Shown: positions 8,283-18,779, counted from the stretch's first letter. The stretch is 64,000 nucleotides of DNA from Mumia flava (GCF_002797495.1 NZ_PGEZ01000001.1:1240001-1304000); one strand, 5' to 3'. Notes: generated by a model from the letters alone, not told the origin. Program-made: numbers and translations.

Positions 8283-8678
8283 TCAGGCGGACAGCTGGTC
8301 GGCGAGCGCACGCAGCAGCGCGGCCGTCTGCTTGGCCGTCTTGCCCTCGGGGTGGCGCCCGGCGCGGTAGGTGCCCTCGACCTGGTCGAGCAGACCGATC
8401 AGGTCCTCCACGATCACGACCATGTCCTCCGGTCGCTTGCGGCGGGCACGCGCCTGCTGCTGGGCGACCGACGGCTGCTTCTCGAGCACCCGGACCTGCA
8501 GCGCCTGGTCACCGCGGCGACCGGCGACGATCCCGAACTCGACCCGCGTGCCGGGCTTGAGGTTCGTCAGACCGCTCGGCAGCGCGTCGGCGCGGACGTA
8601 GACGTCCTCGCCGTCGTCGCGGCTCAGGAATCCGAACCCCTTGTCGGAGTCGTACCACTTGACCTTGCCTACGGGCAC
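8283..8678 (-). CDS. Cold-shock-domain protein with C-terminal extension (CspB-like)
   Basis: A 131-residue protein. Residues 1-68 form an OB-fold cold-shock domain with both nucleic-acid motifs, KGFGFLS (RNP1) and DVYVRADAL (RNP2). The remaining about 60 residues are a basic QQARARRKRPEDMV linker and an amphipathic helix region, so it is twice the size of a classical Csp. Family members bind single-stranded RNA or DNA and act as RNA chaperones; this longer type is conserved in actinobacteria beside the DUF3027 gene. The start codon is followed directly by the cold-shock domain. Upstream is a short 16-bp tandem repeat. Confidence 0.87.
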   Translation of the reverse strand: MPVGKVKWYDSDKGFGFLSRDDGEDVYVRADALPSGLTNLKPGTRVEFGIVAGRRGDQALQVRVLEKQPSVAQQQARARRKRPEDMVVIVEDLIGLLDQVEGTYRAGRHPEGKTAKQTAALLRALADQLSA

Positions 8679-8705
8679 GGCGCAGTCCTCACATCTCGGT
8701 CGTCG

Positions 8706-8753
8706 TTCAGCGGGTGCAGTGTTCAGCAGGTGCAGTGTTCAGCGGGTGCGGTG
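8706..8753. repeat. Three tandem copies of a 16-bp repeat
   Basis: ttcagcgggtgcagtg, ttcagcaggtgcagtg and ttcagcgggtgcggtg follow each other without spacer at 8706, 8722 and 8738, between the start of the cold-shock gene and the end of the HAD gene. It lies in the expected 5' leader of the cold-shock mRNA. Confidence 0.8.
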
Positions 8754-8820
8754 TTGCGGTGGAGCGTTCGGGTGGTGCAGGCAGAGCACCGAGGTCGATG
8801 CCCCGGTGCATCCCTACAGC

Positions 8821-9447
8821 CTAGGACACCGCCGGACGCGACCACAGCGCATCCAGCCGAGCCGGCAGGTCCTCGAGCGAGGCCAGCACGGCCTGCGCTC
8901 CGGCTGCCCGCAGACTCTCGGCGTCGCACGGCCCGGTCGTGACCCCGATCCCGGCGACCTCGGCGGTCACGGCCGCCTCCATGTCGTGCTCGTGGTCACC
9001 GACGTACGCGAGCGCCCCGACCTCGCGGAGGACGTCCGCCTTGCCACCGCGCCACGCCCGACCGCGGACCTCGTCGGCGACCAGGCCGAGCCGGTCGAGG
9101 TGCAGGCGCGCGTGGGGCTCGTTCTTCGCGGTGATCACGACCACGCGCGCCCCGCGTGCCCGCACGTCGTCGAACGCGGCGTGGGCCCCGGGCAACGCCT
9201 CGACCTCGTCGACGGCGATGGCGGGGTAGAGCGCGCGGTACTCGTCGGCGCGCTGCTCCACCTCGTCCTCGGCGAACCAGTGCGCCATCTCCAGCTCGAC
9301 CGGCGGCCCCAGGCGCGACACGACCAGGTCGGCGTCGATGGGGACGCCGGTGCGCCGCGCGATCTCGACGTACACGGCCTTGATCCCGGGACGCGAGTCG
9401 ATCAGCGTCATGTCGAGGTCGAAGCCGACGGCGGGGACGGTACTCAC
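8821..9447 (-). CDS. HAD-superfamily phosphatase (phosphoglycolate-phosphatase type)
   Basis: A 208-residue HAD hydrolase. The nucleophile motif reads DLDMTLID with D10 and D12, so methionine replaces the usual glycine of DxDGT. Motif II is VVVITAKNEP, motif III includes the lysine in GGKADVLRE, and motif IV is YVGDHEHDM. A cap domain lies between motifs I and II. It likely dephosphorylates a small phosphorylated metabolite; the exact substrate cannot be read. The GTG start at 9447 sits 7 nt after TACGCT (9460-9455 on the minus strand), a leaderless layout. Confidence 0.85.
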   Translation of the reverse strand: MSTVPAVGFDLDMTLIDSRPGIKAVYVEIARRTGVPIDADLVVSRLGPPVELEMAHWFAEDEVEQRADEYRALYPAIAVDEVEALPGAHAAFDDVRARGARVVVITAKNEPHARLHLDRLGLVADEVRGRAWRGGKADVLREVGALAYVGDHEHDMEAAVTAEVAGIGVTTGPCDAESLRAAGAQAVLASLEDLPARLDALWSRPAVS

Positions 9448-9502
9448 GCCCAGAAGCGTACGGGTGCGCCCGACCGGCCCCAGCCGGGCTGCCGCCCGAG
9501 GC

Positions 9503-9631
9503 TCAGACCGAAGGCTTGACCTCCCGCGCCGTCCGTACGCTGCCCGCTGCCGCCCGACGCTGGGCGACCAGCTGGGCGATCCGTATGCGTGCAGCGCGAC
9601 GCTGCCTCTCCGCGAGATCGATGTGCGACAT
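9503..9631 (-). CDS. Small basic hypothetical protein, 42 aa
   Basis: An ATG reading frame of 42 residues, MSHIDLAERQRRAARIRIAQ followed by a Gln/Arg/Ala-rich helix and ending EVKPSV. A purine-rich AGGGGG lies 8 nt upstream, and the sequence further upstream (9690-9725) is an AT-rich pocket unusual for this window, consistent with a promoter. No family is recognised. Its Arg-rich helical nature resembles short actinobacterial peptides of unknown role. It fills an otherwise empty gap between the HAD gene and the permease, and could be spurious. Confidence 0.4.
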   Translation of the reverse strand: MSHIDLAERQRRAARIRIAQLVAQRRAAAGSVRTAREVKPSV

Positions 9632-9749
9632 CAGTGCCCCCTACACCTTGTGTCGTACCGTGCGTTCATGGTAGACGCCCGAGGTACTCAGAATGTTTCC
9701 GTTTATTGGTAACGGTTGCGTAACAGTGCGTGTCGAGCGTGTGCGGCCT

Positions 9750-9785
9750 GTTCCGGGCCTCGTTGCGGTTCCGGGCCTCATTGCG
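9750..9785. repeat. 18-bp tandem duplication across the permease stop codon
   Basis: gttccgggcctcgttgcg (9750-9767) is followed directly by gttccgggcctcattgcg (9768-9785). The single g/a difference makes the permease stop codon (tca on this strand) in the second copy, whereas the first copy would read Arg. This suggests a recent slippage event that reset or extended the C-terminus. Confidence 0.7.
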
Positions 9786-12372
9786 CGAGCCTCCGTACCA
9801 GCGGCAGCCGCCCGCGGACGAACAGCCCGCTGAGCGCAGCCGCGAGCAGCGGCACCCCGAGCGCGATCACGGCGATCAGTCCGTACGGGACGTCGACCGT
9901 GTGCCCGACCGGCCCGGACGCCGTCAGCGGCACCGTCGCCGCCAACCCCGGGACGAGTCCCACAGCCACCCCCAGCACACCGCCGACGACCGCGATCACC
10001 CCCGCCTGCGCCGCGGCGACCCTCCTCCGCGTGGCGGGCGACGCGCCCACCGCGGCGAGCGTGGCCAGGTCGGGCCGCGCGTCTCGCAGGGCCAGACCGG
10101 TCGCCGACAGGGCACCGAACAGGACACCGAGCCCGCCGAGCAGGGCGAGAGCGACGAAGTACGGCGTGTACGTCTCGTCGGGGCCGTCCTCGACCATCAC
10201 GCCCTGATCCCCCGGCAGCGCGCGCATCGCCGACCGGAACTCGGCGAGCTGGTCGTCGGAGAACGTTCCGGGAGGGGCGTACAGGGTCACGGTCGACGTC
10301 GGCAGTCCCTCGCGCTCGGCCAGCGCGGGTGAGATCACCGTGGCTGCGGGGTACGTCGGCGCCTCAGGATCGGCGGCCGGCTGCAGCCCGAGATCCGCCG
10401 GCACGGCCGGCACCTCGAGCACCCGGCTGCTGATGCTCTCGCCGCTCACCCAGTCCCAGGTGTCGACCTCGAGCCGCGCCTGCCCGTCGCGCAACCAGGC
10501 GGCGTCCGCGACCACGGCTCCCCCGTCGTCCAGGCGCGCCCGCGCCGCGGGATCGAGCTGGATCCCCCAACCGGCCAGGTCGTCGGCCGAGGCGACCAGG
10601 ACGTCCGGTCCCCATGCCGTCCAAGGGTCACCGCGCTTGGCGGTCCACACCTCGACGTCCTCGCCGTCGGTCGACCCGCCGATGCTCCGCGCCGCGCCGA
10701 GCTCGGCACCGGCGATCCGTGAGGCCGCCGCCTGCACCTCCGCGACCGACGCCTCGTCGGTGGAGACGGCCATCGCGCCCATGGGGTACGCCGGGACGTA
10801 GTTCGCACGCGCTTCGGCGACGTCGCTCGCCGTGGCGATCGCGAAGGCGGTCGCGGCGCCCACCACCGCCATCACGGCCGCGACCGCCGGCGCGCTGCGC
10901 GCGGTCTGCCGAGCGTTGTCGCGGACCGCGAGGCGGAGCGAGACCGGGAGGATCCCGGCCAGCCGGCCCGTCGCCCGCAGGAGGGTCGGAAGCACGAAGA
11001 CCGCGCCGACGACCATGAGCATCGCCCCGACCGCGATCGCGTACTCGCCACCACCGCCGGTCCCGACACCGAAGGTGGCGCAGAGCGCGACCCCGACGCC
11101 GCCGAGCGCGAGGCCCGCCCAGGGCCAGCCCCCACGCGACCGTACGGGTGGGCGCCGGTCGGCCAGCACGGCCGCCACGTCCATCGCGGCGACCCGGCGC
11201 GCCGGGGCCAGCGCGGCGATGGTCGCGGCGACGACCCCCAGCACGACCACGCCGGCCGTCGCCGCCCACACCACCTGGAACGGACCGGCGCCCTGGCCGA
11301 ACCCGTCGACCAGGACCCGGACGACCAGCGCGGCAGCCGGGACCGACAGCGCGGCGCCGACCAGCGCGGCTCCGAGGCCGAGCACCGCAGCCTGGGCCAG
11401 GACGATCCGACGCAGGTGTGCCGCGGACCCCCCGGCCGCGGCCACGAGTGCGAGATCGCGCTCGGAGCGCCGCGCACCGACGGCGAAGGCCGGGCCTGCG
11501 AGCAGGACGACCTGGATCACCACGCCGACCGCGATCAGCAGCAGCACCGTCGTCTCGTCGGAGCTGAGCCCCTGGTCGCCCCAGCGTCCCGGAGCTGCGG
11601 ACTCCGCGGGCGGGTCCGCGAGCACCGCCCGCGAGACGACGCTGAAGCCCTGGCGGTTGAGGTCCCGCACCTCCGGCCAGGTCACCGGGTCGGCGCGGTC
11701 GAGGACGAAGGTCTGCGCGTACCCGTCGTCGGTCGCGCCGGTCTCACCGGGAGTGACGAACGCACGCGCGCCCGGCCCCGTCGACAGGGAGCCGAACACC
11801 CCGGTGCCGGTGACCGTGAACGAGCGGTCTCCGACGATCAGGCGGTCGCCGATCCCGAGTCCGGCCTCGTCGGCGAGCCCCGGACTGATCATCGCCTCGT
11901 CCGCCGAGGCCGGCAGCCGCCCCGTGCTCAGTCGCGTCATCGGCGCGACCAGCGGGTCATCGGCGGGCACCTGGATCGCGTCCACGGCGACAGGGTCGCC
12001 CCCCTCGCCCGGCGCGACCGCGTCGGCGTAGCCGCGGACGATCGGGACCACCCGGGCGTCGGTCACGGTCTCGAGCAGCCGCCGCTGCTCGGCCCGGTCA
12101 GGCGGGCTGGCGTCTCCCGCGTAGTCGAACGCCGACCCGTCCGGGCTCTGCCACACGCGCCCGCCCTGCCAGGTCGCCGCAGCCACGCCGTCGCCCATCA
12201 GGCCGGTCACGTCCTCGGCCGGCGTCACGTCCGAGGTGGCGGCGACCGTCGTCGCGGTGACGGCCAGGAGCACCGGCACGCCGACGGTCACGGCGACGAG
12301 CGCACTGCGCCCCTTCGCCCGGAGGATCTCGCGTCGCGCCATCCGGAACGCGGCCCGCCAACCGCCGCTCAC
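9778..12372 (-). CDS. ABC transporter permease, FtsX/MacB-like, two permease domains
   Basis: An 864-residue protein with an N-terminal membrane helix (ILRAKGRSALVAVTVGVPVL), a large extracytoplasmic domain (about residues 45-270), a three-helix FtsX core, then a second helix/extracytoplasmic/three-helix unit. This duplicated architecture is typical of actinobacterial type VII ABC permeases, which extrude antimicrobials or lipids or transmit mechanical signals to the envelope rather than import solutes. The GTG start overlaps the stop of the ATPase gene (GTGA), so production is coupled. It is part of the PadR-ATPase-permease operon, presumably induced by an envelope-active compound. The C-terminus lies in a short tandem duplication. 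Confidence 0.88.
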   Translation of the reverse strand: MSGGWRAAFRMARREILRAKGRSALVAVTVGVPVLLAVTATTVAATSDVTPAEDVTGLMGDGVAAATWQGGRVWQSPDGSAFDYAGDASPPDRAEQRRLLETVTDARVVPIVRGYADAVAPGEGGDPVAVDAIQVPADDPLVAPMTRLSTGRLPASADEAMISPGLADEAGLGIGDRLIVGDRSFTVTGTGVFGSLSTGPGARAFVTPGETGATDDGYAQTFVLDRADPVTWPEVRDLNRQGFSVVSRAVLADPPAESAAPGRWGDQGLSSDETTVLLLIAVGVVIQVVLLAGPAFAVGARRSERDLALVAAAGGSAAHLRRIVLAQAAVLGLGAALVGAALSVPAAALVVRVLVDGFGQGAGPFQVVWAATAGVVVLGVVAATIAALAPARRVAAMDVAAVLADRRPPVRSRGGWPWAGLALGGVGVALCATFGVGTGGGGEYAIAVGAMLMVVGAVFVLPTLLRATGRLAGILPVSLRLAVRDNARQTARSAPAVAAVMAVVGAATAFAIATASDVAEARANYVPAYPMGAMAVSTDEASVAEVQAAASRIAGAELGAARSIGGSTDGEDVEVWTAKRGDPWTAWGPDVLVASADDLAGWGIQLDPAARARLDDGGAVVADAAWLRDGQARLEVDTWDWVSGESISSRVLEVPAVPADLGLQPAADPEAPTYPAATVISPALAEREGLPTSTVTLYAPPGTFSDDQLAEFRSAMRALPGDQGVMVEDGPDETYTPYFVALALLGGLGVLFGALSATGLALRDARPDLATLAAVGASPATRRRVAAAQAGVIAVVGGVLGVAVGLVPGLAATVPLTASGPVGHTVDVPYGLIAVIALGVPLLAAALSGLFVRGRLPLVRRLAQ

Positions 12373-13124
12373 CGGGAGTCGCCCCCGGCCAGGTCGAGCA
12401 GCGCGCCGAGTCCCGGGCCCGGCCCGGTCGCGTCGACGACGATCCCGTCCCGGAGGAACACGACGCGGTCCGCCCAGGCCGCGTGCCGTGCCTCGTGAGT
12501 CACGACGAGCCCGGCGGCGCCGTCGTCGACGCGCCGGCGGAGCAGGTGCATGACGGACTCGCCCGTCTCGGAGTCGAGGGCGCCGGTCGGTTCGTCGGCG
12601 AGCAGGACCGTGCGCGGTCCGACCAGCGCGCGGGCGATCGCGACGCGCTGCTGCTGACCGCCGGACAGCTCGTCCGGGAACCGCGACGCGAGATGCTCGG
12701 TCCCGGTCTCCTCCAGCGCGGCGACTGCTGCCGAACGCGCCACCGAGACCCGGGCGCCGTCGAGCTCGAGCGGGAGCGCGACGTTCTCGACGGCGGTCAG
12801 CGACGGCACCAGGTTGAGGTCCTGGAAGACGTAGCCGAGGGCCCGGCGGCGCAGCGCAGCCACCGCCGTACGACTCAGCCCGTCGAAGGACGTCCCGCCG
12901 ACCAGCACCTCCCCGGCGGTGGGGGTGTCCAGGCCGCCGGCGAGATTCAGCAGCGTCGACTTCCCCGAGCCCGACGGGCCCATCACGGCGACCAGCTCGC
13001 CGGACCCGACCTTCAGGTCCACCCCGCGCAGCGCATGGACCGCGGTCGCGCCGTCGCCGTGCGTGCGGGTCACGGAACGGAGCTCCAGCAGCGGCGTGGC
13101 GCCGTCGTTCGCGCTCTCGTTCAT
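12369..13124 (-). CDS. ABC transporter ATP-binding protein (LolD/MacB type)
   Basis: A 251-residue ATPase. Walker A GPSGSGKST is at residues 49-57; the Q-loop is in YVFQDLNLVPSLTAVENV, the signature is LSGGQQQR, Walker B is VLLADEPTGALDSET, and the switch histidine is in VVTHEARHAAWADR. The TGALDSET and YVFQxxNLxPxLTA patterns place it in the LolD/MacB subgroup that energises FtsX-type permeases. The ATG at 13124 overlaps the PadR stop (ATGA), and its own stop overlaps the permease start. It will form a homodimer under the large permease. Confidence 0.93.
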   Translation of the reverse strand: MNESANDGATPLLELRSVTRTHGDGATAVHALRGVDLKVGSGELVAVMGPSGSGKSTLLNLAGGLDTPTAGEVLVGGTSFDGLSRTAVAALRRRALGYVFQDLNLVPSLTAVENVALPLELDGARVSVARSAAVAALEETGTEHLASRFPDELSGGQQQRVAIARALVGPRTVLLADEPTGALDSETGESVMHLLRRRVDDGAAGLVVTHEARHAAWADRVVFLRDGIVVDATGPGPGLGALLDLAGGDSR

Positions 13125-13726
13125 CGGGCGCTCCGCTCGGTCGTCGCCAACGCATCCAGGTCGGAACGTTCGGCGGTGCCCGCACCGGAAGTACCGGCTC
13201 GCCGGGCCGCGGCGGCCTGGCGGACCCGGGTCTCCATGTGGTCCAGCCAGCGGACCTGCGCCTCGGTGCCGAAGATCGAGCGCTCCAGCACGAGCTCCCA
13301 CGCGAGGTCCTCGGTGTCGAGGGCCTCCCGCTTGAGCCGCGTCAGGTCCTGCAGGTGGCGCAACGAGTCCGCGCGCTGCGTCTGGATCACCGCGGGGACG
13401 TCGACGCCGGGGAGCGTGACCCCGAGCGCGAGCTTGATGGTCAGCTCGTCACGCGGGTCCGTCGCACGCGTCACCGCGCTCGCGAACCACGCGTCGACGC
13501 TCGCACGACCCTCGTCGGTCAGCCGGTACGTGACCCGACCCTCGCCGTCCGGCTCGGGATCGGCCACGACGAGGCCGTCACGCTCGAGACGTCCGAGCGT
13601 CGTGTAGACCTGACCGACGTTCAGCGGCCAGGTCCCGCCGGTGCGGCGCTCGAACTCCGAGCGCAGCCGCGCCCCGTACGCAGGCTGCTCCGAGAGCAGC
13701 GCCAGCAGTCCGTTCCGGATCGACAT
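13121..13726 (-). CDS. PadR family transcriptional regulator
   Basis: A 201-residue regulator opening with the characteristic RNGLLALLSEQPAYGARLRS winged helix and NVGQVYTTLGRLERDGLV. The wing (VTYRLTDEGRASVDAWF) is followed by a C-terminal Vir-like dimerisation domain, so this is a PadR subfamily-1 protein. It is the first gene of an operon with an ABC ATPase and an FtsX-type permease, the classic set in which PadR represses a drug or peptide exporter. The perfect 19-bp inverted repeat 10-59 bp upstream is the obvious operator, implying autoregulation. Confidence 0.92.
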   Translation of the reverse strand: MSIRNGLLALLSEQPAYGARLRSEFERRTGGTWPLNVGQVYTTLGRLERDGLVVADPEPDGEGRVTYRLTDEGRASVDAWFASAVTRATDPRDELTIKLALGVTLPGVDVPAVIQTQRADSLRHLQDLTRLKREALDTEDLAWELVLERSIFGTEAQVRWLDHMETRVRQAAAARRAGTSGAGTAERSDLDALATTERSAR

Positions 13727-13735
13727 CCGGACCCC

Positions 13736-13785
13736 CTACATACTCGGTATACATCCAGGTAGAGAGATGTATACCGAGTATGTAG
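13736..13785. promoter_or_regulatory. Perfect 19-bp inverted repeat, predicted PadR operator
   Basis: Left arm ctacatactcggtatacat (13736-13754) and its exact reverse complement (13767-13785) are separated by 12 nt. Each arm contains the smaller palindrome atac-tcg-gtat, so two PadR dimers could bind. It is AT-richer than its surroundings and overlaps any promoter reading into padR. PadR operators are typically short inverted repeats of this kind. Confidence 0.85.
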
Positions 13786-13814
13786 CGGAAGCGCAAGCGT
13801 CTCGGGCGGATCTC

Positions 13815-13936
13815 CCGTTGGTCGAGGCCGAGCGAAGCGAGGCTCGAGACCCGTTCGGGGTCTCGATCACTCACTCGTCCCTCGCTCGCGCCTCGACCAA
13901 CGGAAGCACCGGCCTCGCTCGCGCCTCGACCAGCGG
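13815..13936. repeat. Dispersed intergenic element with hairpin, downstream of lon
   Basis: ccgttggtcgaggc (13815-13828) pairs with gcctcgaccaacgg (13890-13903). Internal parts ggtctcgatcactcact... and a second gcgcctcgaccagcgg (13921-13936) match the element at 2601-2640 and 22.86 kb. It lies just after the lon stop and may end lon transcription. Confidence 0.65.
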
Positions 13937-13949
13937 AGGATCCGGACGG

Positions 13950-16286
<2,337 letters not shown>

Positions 16287-16304
16287 GTGCACACCTTTCC
16301 CAAA

Positions 16305-16325
16305 GTTGAGTGTGCAAGATTCAAC
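16305..16325. promoter_or_regulatory. HAIR element (HspR binding site) upstream of lon
   Basis: gttgagt-gtgcaag-attcaac: 7-nt arms around a 7-nt spacer, close to the HAIR consensus CTTGAGT-N7-ACTCAAG recognised by HspR. It starts 19 nt before the lon start and overlaps the stop codon of the upstream membrane-protein gene. HspR with DnaK represses dnaK, clpB and lon in actinomycetes, so lon here should be heat-inducible. Confidence 0.85.
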
Positions 16326-17442
16326 TTCCCTGAGGCTCGGGTTGTTCCCTTCCGTCTGTCCGCCCAGGGCGAACGACCGGTGCGCCGTTCGCGGCGTCGC
16401 CACGGCCCCCGGCGGGGCCCTCCCCGAGCCCCGCCACGGCCGGCGACGCGGGCGCCTGCGCGCCCTCGTCGTCCTTGACGAACTCGACCCGGATCGCCTC
16501 GAACCCCTTGTGCCGCTGCGCCTTCGCGTAGTCGGAGTACGCGCGCCGGTCGGCGCGGGTCAGCTGGACGTTGTCGGTGAACGGCGTGAGCAGGGCCCGC
16601 GGGTACAGCCGCTTGGTCAGCACGACGTTGATCTGGACACCGAACAGCCCCATCACGGCACCGATGTAGATCAGCCCCAGCATGCCGAGGACGACGGCGA
16701 AGATCTGGTTCAGGTTGCTGGCCGCGCCGATCACGTGCTGGACGTAGGCGGCGCCGCCGATCTGGAGGAGCTGCCACATCAGGGCGAGCGCGAAGGCGCC
16801 CGGCGCCGCGGCCTGGAAGCTGTGCGCGCGAGCCGACGCGAAGCGGAACAGCACAGTGAACGCGAGCCCGGAGACGATCACGACCCCCGCACGGATCAGC
16901 AGGTCGACCCAGGTGAAGCTCTCGTCGAAGAGGAGCTCGCTGCTCCCCGACAGGAACGCCGTCACGCCGGCGATCGCCACGAGGACGAGGCCGGCCATGC
17001 TGAACATCACGAGGCTGCGGCCCCGACCGAGGAACGGGTTCGGGCGGGAGTTGCGGGGCACGGCCCATGCGACGTTGATCGCGTTCTGCGCCGACTGGCC
17101 CAGCCCCAGGATCCCGTACAGGGCGGTCAGCGCACCCGCGACCACGGCCCAGGTCGACCCCTCGAGGCCCTCGGTGCTGGCGATCTGGGTGTTGATGATC
17201 GGGAAGCTCGCGACGGCGGTGTCGAGGATCTGGTCGCGCAGCTCGGGGTCGTTCTGCAGGAAGAACCCGAGGACGCTCGAGCCGATCAGCAGGATTGGGA
17301 AGATGGCCACGAACGCGTAGTAGGTGACGGTCGCGGCCAGGTAGTTGGACTGGTCGTCGAAGAACTTGTAGACGACCGCCAGCGGAAACCCGATGACCGG
17401 GTGCTCACGCTGGTACCGGTCGAACTTCCCGACGACTGACAC
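16321..17442 (-). CDS. YihY/virulence factor BrkB family membrane protein
   Basis: A 373-residue protein with six predicted membrane helices and the family stretches SNYLAATVTYYAFVAIFPIL, GILGLGQSAQNAINVAWAVP and ALMWQLLQIGGAAYVQHVIG. The last about 90 residues are a cytoplasmic, charged and Ala/Gly-rich tail. The molecular function of this family is not established despite the old ribonuclease BN and virulence labels. The GTG start lies 6 nt after TAGCGT (17454-17449), a leaderless layout. It is upstream of lon on the same strand, but the HAIR operator between them implies separate control of lon. Confidence 0.87.
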   Translation of the reverse strand: MSVVGKFDRYQREHPVIGFPLAVVYKFFDDQSNYLAATVTYYAFVAIFPILLIGSSVLGFFLQNDPELRDQILDTAVASFPIINTQIASTEGLEGSTWAVVAGALTALYGILGLGQSAQNAINVAWAVPRNSRPNPFLGRGRSLVMFSMAGLVLVAIAGVTAFLSGSSELLFDESFTWVDLLIRAGVVIVSGLAFTVLFRFASARAHSFQAAAPGAFALALMWQLLQIGGAAYVQHVIGAASNLNQIFAVVLGMLGLIYIGAVMGLFGVQINVVLTKRLYPRALLTPFTDNVQLTRADRRAYSDYAKAQRHKGFEAIRVEFVKDDEGAQAPASPAVAGLGEGPAGGRGDAANGAPVVRPGRTDGREQPEPQGS

Positions 17443-17502
17443 TGCGCAACGCTACCTGCCCGGGGCCGCGTTCGCGGTCAGGCCCTGCGCGTCGGCCCGG
17501 CC

Positions 17503-17892
17503 TCAGTCGCAGGTGCAGAGGCAGAAGGGGTGGCCGGCCGGATCCGCGTAGACCCGGAATCCACGCTCCTCGTCGTCGCTGTGGCCCGGGGGCTCGACCG
17601 GGTCGAGCGGCTGCGCGCCGAGCGCGAGGGCGCGGCGGTGCGGCTCGTCGTACGACGCGACGGCCAGGTCCAGGTGCGCCTGCTGCGGCAGGCCGTCCGG
17701 CCACTGCGGAGGCTCGAAGTCGTCGACGCGCTGGAACGCCAGCGACGCGCCCTCGAGCTGCGCCCAGTCGTGATCGCTGCCGGCCGCGACCTCGACCTCG
17801 AGCATCCCGGCGTAGAAGTGCGCGAGCGCGAGCGGGTCCGGGCAGTCCAGCACGTAGGCGCCGATCCGTACGGCACCGGTGGACGCGCTCAT
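17503..17892 (-). CDS. VOC/glyoxalase-fold protein
   Basis: A 129-residue vicinal-oxygen-chelate protein made of two beta-alpha-beta-beta-beta modules (residues about 8-60 and 72-125). Visible family patterns are LDCPDPLALAHFYAGML, the HLDLAVASYDEPHRRALALGA segment with a potential metal-ligand histidine, and YADPAGHPFCLC at the end. VOC proteins include lyases, dioxygenases and antibiotic-binding resistance proteins; this two-module form without clear full metal set is more typical of binding proteins. The ATG at 17892 overlaps the stop of the small upstream gene (ATGA), so they form an operon. Confidence 0.85.
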   Translation of the reverse strand: MSASTGAVRIGAYVLDCPDPLALAHFYAGMLEVEVAAGSDHDWAQLEGASLAFQRVDDFEPPQWPDGLPQQAHLDLAVASYDEPHRRALALGAQPLDPVEPPGHSDDEERGFRVYADPAGHPFCLCTCD

Positions 17893-18176
17893 ACCGCGCA
17901 CCCCCGCGCCCGGACCGCGGGGCGCAGCCGCCGACGGGCGGGCACCCGCGCGGGCTCGCGTACGGCGTCGCCCGGCCGAACGGGCTGGGCCTCCCGCGCG
18001 CCTTCGGCCCGGGAGGAGGACGCACCGCCCGCGGGCCCGGCCGGGGAGCCGAGTCGCGGCGTGCGCAGGAGCGCCTCCTCCTCCTGCCGCCGCGCGGCCA
18101 GCTGGGTGTGGCGCGTGTGCGCGTCTCGTCGGTCGAGCATCTGCTCGACGACCAGGAATCCTCCCCAGAACTTCAT
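17889..18176 (-). CDS. Small hypothetical protein, 95 aa, Arg/Ala-rich
   Basis: The frame starts MKFWGGFLVVEQMLDRRDAH, has a Glu/Arg-rich helix (LAARRQEEEALLRTP) and a low-complexity Pro/Ala/Arg tail. A strong GAGGGGGAG ribosome site lies 3 nt before the ATG at 18176, and the stop overlaps the start of the VOC gene, both of which support it as real. No family is recognised. The tail may be poorly constrained. Confidence 0.5.
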   Translation of the reverse strand: MKFWGGFLVVEQMLDRRDAHTRHTQLAARRQEEEALLRTPRLGSPAGPAGGASSSRAEGAREAQPVRPGDAVREPARVPARRRLRPAVRARGCAV

Positions 18177-18261
18177 GACTCCCCCTCGATCCGTAACCTC
18201 CCTACAGACTTTGCCAGTTACGGCGTCCCTGCGCAACCGTCATTCGCGTTATGCTGGTTTG

Positions 18262-18735
18262 GTGAGTGCGTACGCCGATGCCGGACCCGATCCGGCGGAC
18301 CGGGTCGTCGCGTTCCTCAACACCCTCGACGTCGAGGACGCGCACGACGCGCTCGCCACCGTCGACGACCTCGCCGCCTGGACGGGCGAGACGAGCGACC
18401 GGACCGTGCACCACCAGGCCCTCCGGCTGCGTGACGCCCTGCGCCGCCTCGCCTCCGGCGAAGCTCCGGCCGAGGCCGTACGGGTCGGGGTGACCGTCGA
18501 GATCGGACCGGACGTCGGGCTGCGCCCGACGTCGCTGATCGAGGCCGTCGCCGCCGACGTGGCGACACTGACGGCCGAGGACCGCCTGGCCCGCGTCAAG
18601 ATCTGCCCCGCGGACGACTGCCGCTGGGCGTTCTACGACCGCTCGAAGAACCACTCCCGCCAGTGGTGCTCGATGGAGGTCTGCGGCAACCGGGCCAAGG
18701 CACGCAAGCACCGTGCGCGTGCCGGGCGCGGGTAG
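18262..18735 (+). CDS. CGNR zinc-finger domain protein, paralogue 1
   Basis: A 157-residue protein. The N-terminal about 110 residues are a helical ABATE-like stress domain with FLNTLDVEDAHDALATVDDL; the C-terminus is a CGNR zinc finger, CPADDCRWAFYDRSKNHSRQ then WCSMEVCGNRAKARKHRAR, holding four cysteines. Such proteins are thought to be transcription regulators in actinobacteria. The GTG at 18262 follows TATGCT (18250-18255) by 6 nt, so the mRNA is probably leaderless. A related protein is encoded at 22329, on the other side of the helicase-associated and thioesterase genes. Confidence 0.85.
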   Translation: MSAYADAGPDPADRVVAFLNTLDVEDAHDALATVDDLAAWTGETSDRTVHHQALRLRDALRRLASGEAPAEAVRVGVTVEIGPDVGLRPTSLIEAVAADVATLTAEDRLARVKICPADDCRWAFYDRSKNHSRQWCSMEVCGNRAKARKHRARAGRG

Positions 18736-18779
18736 GGGCGTCTCAACCGGCGGGTCCCGGCCCGCTCGACCGGCGAGCC

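Noticed and set aside
18750-18765. Terminator gcggg-tcccgg-cccgc between the CGNR and MazF-like genes
   Set aside because: Only a 5-bp stem without flanking support; not distinguishable from background in GC-rich DNA.
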